Below, one piece after another: positions 20,053-24,452 of a stretch of DNA of 24,452 bases (position 1 is its first letter; each line of letters opens with the position of its first letter). The position numbers and the translations under genes are program-made. Origin of the DNA: Bacteroidales bacterium (GTDB taxonomy: Bacteria; Bacteroidota; Bacteroidia; Bacteroidales; UBA932); assembly GCA_017615445.1 (NCBI GenBank), contig JAGAAD010000020.1:1-24452 (forward strand), read 5' to 3'. The notes beneath the pieces are model-generated. The model saw only the letters and a list, made by a program, of their open reading frames with translations. It made no database searches and was not told the DNA's origin.

Positions 20053-20931
20053 CTAATCTTCGTAACCGAACTTACGCAGTTCTTTTCTGTTCTCCCTCCA
20101 ATCCGGATCCACCTTCACATAGATGCTCAGGAACACCTTCTTCTGGAAGAAGTCCTCCATGTCGATTCGGGCCTGAGTGCCCACCTTCTTGAGGCCGGCT
20201 CCCTGCTTTCCTATCACTATTCCCTTCTGGGATTCCCTCATCACATAGATGACGGCGCCGATGTCGTATCTCTCGGCTCCTTCCTTGAAGCTCTCTATCT
20301 CCACCTGGCAGCAGTAGGGGATTTCCTGTTTGTAGTTCAGCAGGATCTTTTCGCGGATTATCTCAGATGCGAAGAAGCGCAGGTTCCTGTCCGTGAAGGT
20401 GTCTTTGTCGTACCAGGCCGGGGCTTCGGGAAGCTTCTCCACCACCGTCGCAAGGATGGTGTCAAGATTGAACTTCTCCTGGGCCGAGGCCGGGATGACT
20501 GTGGCCTGAGGGACTTTCTCCTTCCAATAGGCGAGGATGTCCATCACCCTTGACTGTTCGCTGATGTCTATCTTGTTGACGACAATTATCACCGGGCATT
20601 CGAGCCTGCTGAGCTTGTCCACATATTCGCTGTTCTTGTCTGATTTCTCTACCGTGTCAGTGACATAGAGGATGACGTCTGCGTCGCCTATCGCGGCGTC
20701 CACGAAATTCACCATGTCCTCCTGCAGGCGGTACGAGGGCTTGAGGATGCCGGGTGTGTCCGAGTAGACTATCTGGTAGTCTTCTCCGTTCACTATTCCC
20801 ATTATCCTGTGACGTGTGGTCTGAGCCTTCGCCGTGACTATGCTGAGCCTTTCGCCCACCATCGCGTTCATCAGCGTGCTCTTCCCTACGTTGGGGTTGC
20901 CGATTATGTTGACGAAACCGGACTTAAACAT
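20053..20931 (-). CDS. era: GTPase Era
   Basis: Era is an essential GTPase that binds the 3' end of 16S rRNA and helps mature the 30S subunit. The 292-residue protein has G1 GNPNVGKST (11-19), G2-region TAKAQTTRHR, G3 DTPG, G4 NKID and G5 SAQ, followed by the KH domain with GIVIGKQGAGLKKVGTQARIDME. ATG 20931 (MFKSGFVNIIG) is preferred over the GTG at 20937 because family members begin about here. It overlaps the rluB end by 8 bp, pairing two ribosome-maturation genes. Confidence 0.97.
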   Translation of the reverse strand: MFKSGFVNIIGNPNVGKSTLMNAMVGERLSIVTAKAQTTRHRIMGIVNGEDYQIVYSDTPGILKPSYRLQEDMVNFVDAAIGDADVILYVTDTVEKSDKNSEYVDKLSRLECPVIIVVNKIDISEQSRVMDILAYWKEKVPQATVIPASAQEKFNLDTILATVVEKLPEAPAWYDKDTFTDRNLRFFASEIIREKILLNYKQEIPYCCQVEIESFKEGAERYDIGAVIYVMRESQKGIVIGKQGAGLKKVGTQARIDMEDFFQKKVFLSIYVKVDPDWRENRKELRKFGYED

Positions 20932-22054
20932 ATGCACCCATCTTGAGGATGTTCACTTCTCCTTCCGAAAGCTGACGCCATTCGCCCTTCTTGAGGCCCT
21001 TCTTGGTCAGGCCGGCGAAGTAGACGCGGTCCAGCGCGCGGACTTCGTAGCCGAGGCTTTCGAAGATGCGGCGGACGATTCTGTTCTTGCCGGAGTGGAT
21101 CTCGATTCCGAGCTTGCGGTGGTCGTCGGCGTCTATGTACTCGAGTTCGTCTGCCTTCACTTCGCCGTCCGAGAGGGTGACGCCGGTAAGGATCTTACCG
21201 CAGTCTTCCTCGGTGAGGGGCTTGTCCAGGCTAACCTGGTAGATCTTCTTCTTGTCGTATGAAGGGTGTGTGAGGCGCTCGGCGATCTCGCCGTCGTTTG
21301 TGAACATCAGCACACCGGTGGTGTTCTTATCCAGCCTGCCCACGGGGAAGACCCTGTACTGGCAGCCCTTGAGAAGCTCCATGACGGTCTTCTCGGCATG
21401 AGGGTCGCTGGCGGTGGTGACATAGCCTTTCGGCTTGTTCATCACGAGGTAGACCTTTTCCTCGCCGCGGAGACGCTCGCCGTTGAAGCGGACGTCGTCT
21501 TTGTAGACATTGACTTTCGTTCCGAGCTCGGTGACGACCACTCCGTTCACGGTGACCACGCCGGCCTGGATGAGGGTGTCGGCCTCGCGCCTTGAGCACA
21601 CGCCGGAGTTGGCGATGAACTTGTTGAGGCGGACTTCCTCACGGATGGGGGTGCGGACGTTGTCGCTGTCTGAGTAGCGGCTCTGGTCCGAGACCTGAGG
21701 CCTGCGGCTGATCATGCGGTCTATGCCCTCCTGCGAAGCTCTCGAGAACTCCTCGCGCTTGCGGAACGGCTTCTTGCCGAACTTGCGGCCGTTGTTGCCG
21801 CGGGTGTTGTAACCTCCCTTGCGGGCATTGTCGCCCTGGGGACGTGCTCCATGAGGGCGGTCTCCGTGCGGCCTGTCTGAATGAGGGCGGTCAGATGAGT
21901 ATGATGAGCGCCTGTCGCCACCGTTGTTGTTCCTGTCCTGCTGGTGGAACCTTGATGTGCTGTAGGCGGGTCCTTCGCTGCGGTGCTGCGGTGCACCATT
22001 TCCTGAAGTTTTGCGTGGTCTAAGTTTTCGGCCGTTTTTAGAAAATTCTTCCAT
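20924..22054 (-). CDS. rluB: RluB/RsuA-family pseudouridine synthase with disordered N-terminal extension
   Basis: Enzymes of this family convert a specific uridine in 23S or 16S rRNA to pseudouridine. In the 376-residue protein the S4 RNA-binding domain is at about 141-185 (VRLNKFIANSGVCSRREADTLI), and the catalytic motif VGRLDKNTTGVLMFTNDG has Asp242. KNRIVRRIFESLGYEV is the typical C-terminal signature. The first 130 or so residues are low complexity, rich in Arg, Gly, Asn, His and Ser, with short repeats such as DRPHGDRPHG. This extension is absent from E. coli RluB/RsuA and may bind RNA. The target is not decided by sequence; rluB is the closest guess. The start lies 3 bp after the tonB stop. 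Confidence 0.9.
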   Translation of the reverse strand: MEEFSKNGRKLRPRKTSGNGAPQHRSEGPAYSTSRFHQQDRNNNGGDRRSSYSSDRPHSDRPHGDRPHGARPQGDNARKGGYNTRGNNGRKFGKKPFRKREEFSRASQEGIDRMISRRPQVSDQSRYSDSDNVRTPIREEVRLNKFIANSGVCSRREADTLIQAGVVTVNGVVVTELGTKVNVYKDDVRFNGERLRGEEKVYLVMNKPKGYVTTASDPHAEKTVMELLKGCQYRVFPVGRLDKNTTGVLMFTNDGEIAERLTHPSYDKKKIYQVSLDKPLTEEDCGKILTGVTLSDGEVKADELEYIDADDHRKLGIEIHSGKNRIVRRIFESLGYEVRALDRVYFAGLTKKGLKKGEWRQLSEGEVNILKMGAYV

Positions 22055-22057
22055 TTG

Positions 22058-22855
22058 TTATTTGAGTTTGAAAATGTAGGTGATCGTACCCTCCTGCAAT
22101 TGGGGGGTATCTGCTGTTATATTAGTTACTTTGGTGAAGTGCGTCCGCATCGCTGCGTTCCTCGCTTCATTCCATAGATTTTTATCGTCTACCGTGGTTC
22201 CGGGAGCTCCGGGGATGGCCCTCTGCACGTTTCCGTACACGTCCACCCAGATGGTGACTATCACTATTCCGTTCTCCTGGAGCTTGTAATCAGGCTTGAT
22301 CAGGTCTCCGTCCACCCTGCGTCCGAGCAGGTGTGCATTCGAGCGGCCGTCCGTGATCGCGTTGATCGCGCTGTTGCCGTCTGCCTGGCCGGCCTTGAAG
22401 CGGTTCGAGGAGTCCTGCGCGGCGTGCGCCGTTCCGGCGTTGCTGTCCTTCTTGCCCATACCGGGGAAGGCGGCGCGAGGGTCTATCTTCGGCTGCTCGG
22501 GCTCCGCCGGCGGGGTGGGCACTTCCACATCGCCGAAGGTGTCCGGCTCCTGGGCGGGCGTCTCGTTCGGGGTGTTGTCCACCACGGGCGACTCGCTGCG
22601 CTGGACCAGCTCCACCGGCTTCTCGAGGTCCACCTGCTCGGCGACCGGCTCCTTGCCGTACTTGGGCTGGATGATCTCCTGCTCGGTGGTGAAGTCGATC
22701 AGGAAGGTCTGCTCTGCGGGCGGCGGCCAGATGTATTTCATTCCGTGGAAAGAGATGAAGGCAATGGCGGCGACGTGCAGCACCACGGTGACCGCTATTC
22801 CGGTCGCCGTGCTGGCCGCGTTGTTGCGCTTTCTTCTCTTCAGATACTCTTTCAT
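22058..22855 (-). CDS. TonB-family energy transducer
   Basis: The 265-residue protein has a basic cytoplasmic start (MKEYLKRRKRNN), one transmembrane helix (about 18-40, TGIAVTVVLHVAAIAFISFH), and a long proline- and glutamate-rich periplasmic linker (about 60-135, e.g. VEVPTPPAEPEQPKIDP). The C-terminal domain (about 190-265) reads GIVIVTIWVDVYGNV..., ending ITYIFKLK. This is the layout of TonB or TolA. Together with the ExbB and ExbD genes directly upstream (3-bp gap) it should span the periplasm and pass proton-motive energy to the outer membrane. TonB and TolA roles cannot be separated here because no TonB-dependent receptor or tolB/pal gene is in the window. Confidence 0.87.
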   Translation of the reverse strand: MKEYLKRRKRNNAASTATGIAVTVVLHVAAIAFISFHGMKYIWPPPAEQTFLIDFTTEQEIIQPKYGKEPVAEQVDLEKPVELVQRSESPVVDNTPNETPAQEPDTFGDVEVPTPPAEPEQPKIDPRAAFPGMGKKDSNAGTAHAAQDSSNRFKAGQADGNSAINAITDGRSNAHLLGRRVDGDLIKPDYKLQENGIVIVTIWVDVYGNVQRAIPGAPGTTVDDKNLWNEARNAAMRTHFTKVTNITADTPQLQEGTITYIFKLK

Positions 22856-22858
22856 CTG

Positions 22859-23269
22859 CTATTCGGGCGAAGTCGCAAGAATCACTTTATAGTGGTTCCT
22901 CTTGGCGATGTTCATAATCTGGACTATCTCTCCGATCGGCACGGACTGATCCGAGTAGATGGAGAAAGTCGGGTCCTCGTCCGTCTGCAGAAGCAGGACC
23001 AGCTGATCCTCCACCTGCTCGAACGGGACGGGCTCCTGATTACCGTTGATGTGATATGTGTATGTTTCGTCTCCCTGATCCTTGACCGACACCGTCACAG
23101 TCGGCTTCGCGCTAACCTGGCCCGTGCTCTTCGGAAGAAGAAGCTTCAGGGCGTTCGGGTTAATGAGGGTGCTGGTCACGAGGAAGAAGATAAGCAGAAG
23201 GAACACGATGTCCGTCATCGAGGACATCGAGATGTTCGCATCCACCTTTGTGCTTCTTTTGAGTGCCAT
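22859..23269 (-). CDS. exbD: ExbD/TolR-family biopolymer transport protein
   Basis: The 136-residue protein has a short cytoplasmic N-terminus, a single transmembrane helix MTDIVFLLLIFFLVTS with Asp20 at the place of the proton-carrying aspartate of ExbD, and a periplasmic domain ending IMNIAKRNHYKVILATSPE. It forms the motor stator with ExbB. The start lies 4 bp after exbB and the stop 3 bp before the TonB-like gene. Confidence 0.93.
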   Translation of the reverse strand: MALKRSTKVDANISMSSMTDIVFLLLIFFLVTSTLINPNALKLLLPKSTGQVSAKPTVTVSVKDQGDETYTYHINGNQEPVPFEQVEDQLVLLLQTDEDPTFSIYSDQSVPIGEIVQIMNIAKRNHYKVILATSPE

Positions 23270-23273
23270 GCTT

Positions 23274-23984
23274 CTATTCTTCTACGGTTGCGGTTTCTTT
23301 CTCGGCGGGTTCGTTCAGGAGATCCATGAACTGGATGGTGGTGTTCTCCATTTTCGCCACGACGTCGGACACCTTGGCGGTGAGGAAGTTGTAGGCGAAG
23401 TAGGCGAGGATACCCACGATAAGACCTCCGACCGTGGTGATCATAGCTGTGTAAATACCTCCCGAAAGAAGGGTGATGTCCACATTGCTGCCTGCGTTGC
23501 TCATGTTGAAGAATGCCTGGACCATTCCGATAACGGTTCCGAGGAATCCGATCATCGGGGCGCCGCCGGCGATGGTGGCGAGGTACGGCAGGCCCTTCTC
23601 AAGGCGTGCGACCTCTGCGTTGCCCACATTGTCCACTGCTGCCTGGATGTCTCCCAGGGGCCTGCCGATGCGGTTGATACCGGTCTCGATCATACGGGCC
23701 ACCGGAGTGTCGTACTTGGTGCAGAGGGTGATTGCGGACTTGATTTTTCCTTCGTGGATGTAGTCCCTGATGTCGTTCATGAAGTTCTTGTCCACCTTAC
23801 CTGCCTGGGCAATCTGGAACCACTTCTTTCCGAAGATGAAGATTGCGATCACGGAAAGCACGGCGAGGACGATCATCAGCCATCCGCCTTTGGTCGCCAT
23901 CTCCAGGACGGAGATGGATAATTCCTGCTGCACCGGAGCTCCCTCGAGAGCTTCTGCGCTAACTTGTAGTACTGTTGATAACAT
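23274..23984 (-). CDS. exbB: MotA/TolQ/ExbB proton channel protein
   Basis: The 236-residue protein has an N-terminal periplasmic stretch, a first transmembrane helix (GGWLMIVLAVLSVIAIFIFG, about 33-52), a cytoplasmic loop with DIRDYIHEGKIKSAITLC, and the conserved pair of helices around LPYLATIAGGAPMIGFLGTVIGMVQAF and GGIYTAMITTVGGLIVGILAYFAYNFL. This is the ExbB/TolQ signature. It leads the nine-gene minus-strand run, with a promoter box about 74 bp upstream of the ATG. Confidence 0.95.
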   Translation of the reverse strand: MLSTVLQVSAEALEGAPVQQELSISVLEMATKGGWLMIVLAVLSVIAIFIFGKKWFQIAQAGKVDKNFMNDIRDYIHEGKIKSAITLCTKYDTPVARMIETGINRIGRPLGDIQAAVDNVGNAEVARLEKGLPYLATIAGGAPMIGFLGTVIGMVQAFFNMSNAGSNVDITLLSGGIYTAMITTVGGLIVGILAYFAYNFLTAKVSDVVAKMENTTIQFMDLLNEPAEKETATVEE

Positions 23985-24057
23985 ATTGTGAGTTTGTTTT
24001 GATTATACTTTTTCGTTCAGGTTCAGGTACGCTTTTGCCTACTAACCCAATATCGCG

Positions 24058-24065
24058 CAAATATA
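24058..24065 (-). promoter_or_regulatory. -7 promoter box of the exbB-to-lysS operon
   Basis: On the minus strand this reads TATATTTG, an exact TAnnTTTG match, 73 bp upstream of the exbB ATG (23984). The intergenic region is AT-rich here. No perfect -33 TTTG is seen, but a T-rich run lies about 20-25 bp upstream. Confidence 0.7.
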
Positions 24066-24163
24066 ATCATTATTCCCGAAAAAACCTTATGGTTTTTATG
24101 CAATCTTCCGCGCGGCAAGTTGTGTGCTGCCGCTCGCTATAAATGTGCCGGGAGGGTGAATAA

Positions 24164-24239
24164 TCGAAGCTTAGGGAAAAAAACGGTCGAAGCTTCGGCA
24201 AATCGTCGAAACTTAAGGGTAAAAAGGGGCTAAGCTTCG
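24164..24239. repeat. Cluster of short AAGCTT-centred direct and inverted repeats
   Basis: TCGAAGCTT occurs at 24164 and 24187, and the variant TCGAAACTT at 24206. CTAAGCTTCG at 24230-24239 is the exact inverted match of CGAAGCTTAG at 24165-24174. The copy at 24188-24197 is a perfect 10-bp palindrome. The tails after the direct copies are purine-rich. The cluster lies between the LuxR-type gene's stop (24252) and the exbB promoter box (24065). It could be a multi-site operator, a second small repeat family or part of a termination region; sequence alone does not decide. Confidence 0.6.
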
Positions 24240-24251
24240 TATTTTGCTTAC

Positions 24252-24452
24252 TTAAATCAACCCGGATTCTTTGGCGAGGGAGATAAGTTCGGCGGTGTTG
24301 GAGACGTCGAACTTGGCGATGAGTTTTTTGCGATACCAACGGATGGTTTCGTGGCTTAGGCCGAGGGCCTGGGCGATGTCAGGGGCAGTATAACCCTTCG
24401 AGAGAAGATCCAAGATTTCTTTTTCGCGGGCCGAGAGTTGCGGTACGTCCGG
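24252..24452 (-). CDS. LuxR-type (NarL/FixJ) DNA-binding domain, 5' part missing
   Basis: The frame is open to the window edge and gives 66 residues ending at TAA 24254-24252. The translation PQLSAREKEILDLLSKGYTAPDIAQALGLSHETIRWYRKKLIAKFDVSNTAELISLAKESGLI is represented here by its key parts: LSAREKEIL, a four-helix GerE fold and KLIAKF before the NTAELI end. That is a LuxR C-terminal DNA-binding domain. In Bacteroidota such domains often follow a receiver domain (NarL/FixJ response regulators), but the N-terminal part lies outside the window. It is codirectional with and upstream of exbB, separated by about 270 bp. Confidence 0.9.
   Translation of the reverse strand, partial: PDVPQLSAREKEILDLLSKGYTAPDIAQALGLSHETIRWYRKKLIAKFDVSNTAELISLAKESGLI

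Noticed and set aside
23985..24251. tRNA or small RNA gene in the exbB-LuxR gap
   Set aside because: No cloverleaf or conserved RNA motif is visible; only the promoter box and AAGCTT repeats are supported.
24070..24339. 89-codon minus-strand frame across the LuxR gene end and intergenic repeats
   Set aside because: It overlaps the clearly coding LuxR domain in another frame and has no motif or start context.

Overview
The window looks like chromosomal DNA from a GC-rich member of the Bacteroidota, probably Bacteroidales. The reasons are: TAnnTTTG-type promoter boxes (three exact TATATTTG), almost no Shine-Dalgarno sequences, an RpoC with a long insertion between the two halves of the trigger loop, a Bacteroidota-style ParC, and an ExbB-ExbD-TonB set. 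This placement is inference from gene style; no species can be named. Every base apart from a few short intergenic stretches is in a gene or a repeat array.

Left part, plus strand (1-9376). The window opens inside rpoC, which ends at a strong rho-independent terminator. A compact group follows: folD, cysS and xth, separated by 2 bp and then a 1-bp overlap. Next comes an AT-rich small putative lipoprotein gene that looks foreign, then a SpoU/TrmH-family RNA methyltransferase and a short, divergent aroE that overlap by 8 bp.

Centre (4081-4208 and 9383-10586). This is the most striking part. A gene for a Y1/HUH (REP-associated tyrosine transposase, RAYT-like) protein at 9553-10470 sits between two arrays. 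Each array holds three 28-bp hairpin repeats (arms GGCGAGA and TCTCGCC, 12-nt loop) spaced exactly 50 bp apart. A third array of three, in inverted orientation, lies between the rpoC terminator and folD, about 5 kb away. The stop codon of the transposase gene lies inside the first repeat of its downstream array. This looks like a REP/RAYT system with a highly ordered 50-bp unit.

Right of it, plus strand (10655-13592), is a five-gene translationally coupled set in which every product has a signal peptide: a TM2-domain protein, a LolA-like protein, a YidD-like three-cysteine protein and two proteins combining a TPR-like region with hydrophobic C-terminal segments. It looks like an uncharacterised envelope operon.

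Minus strand (23984 down to 13575) is one tightly packed nine-gene run: exbB-exbD-tonB-rluB-era-parC-aroK-recJ-lysS. Gaps are 0-4 bp, or genes overlap. A TATATTTG box upstream of exbB probably drives it. It joins energy transduction to the outer membrane with ribosome maturation, chromosome decatenation, aromatic biosynthesis, repair and lysine charging. Upstream lie a cluster of short AAGCTT-centred repeats and the 3' end of a LuxR-type regulator cut by the window edge.
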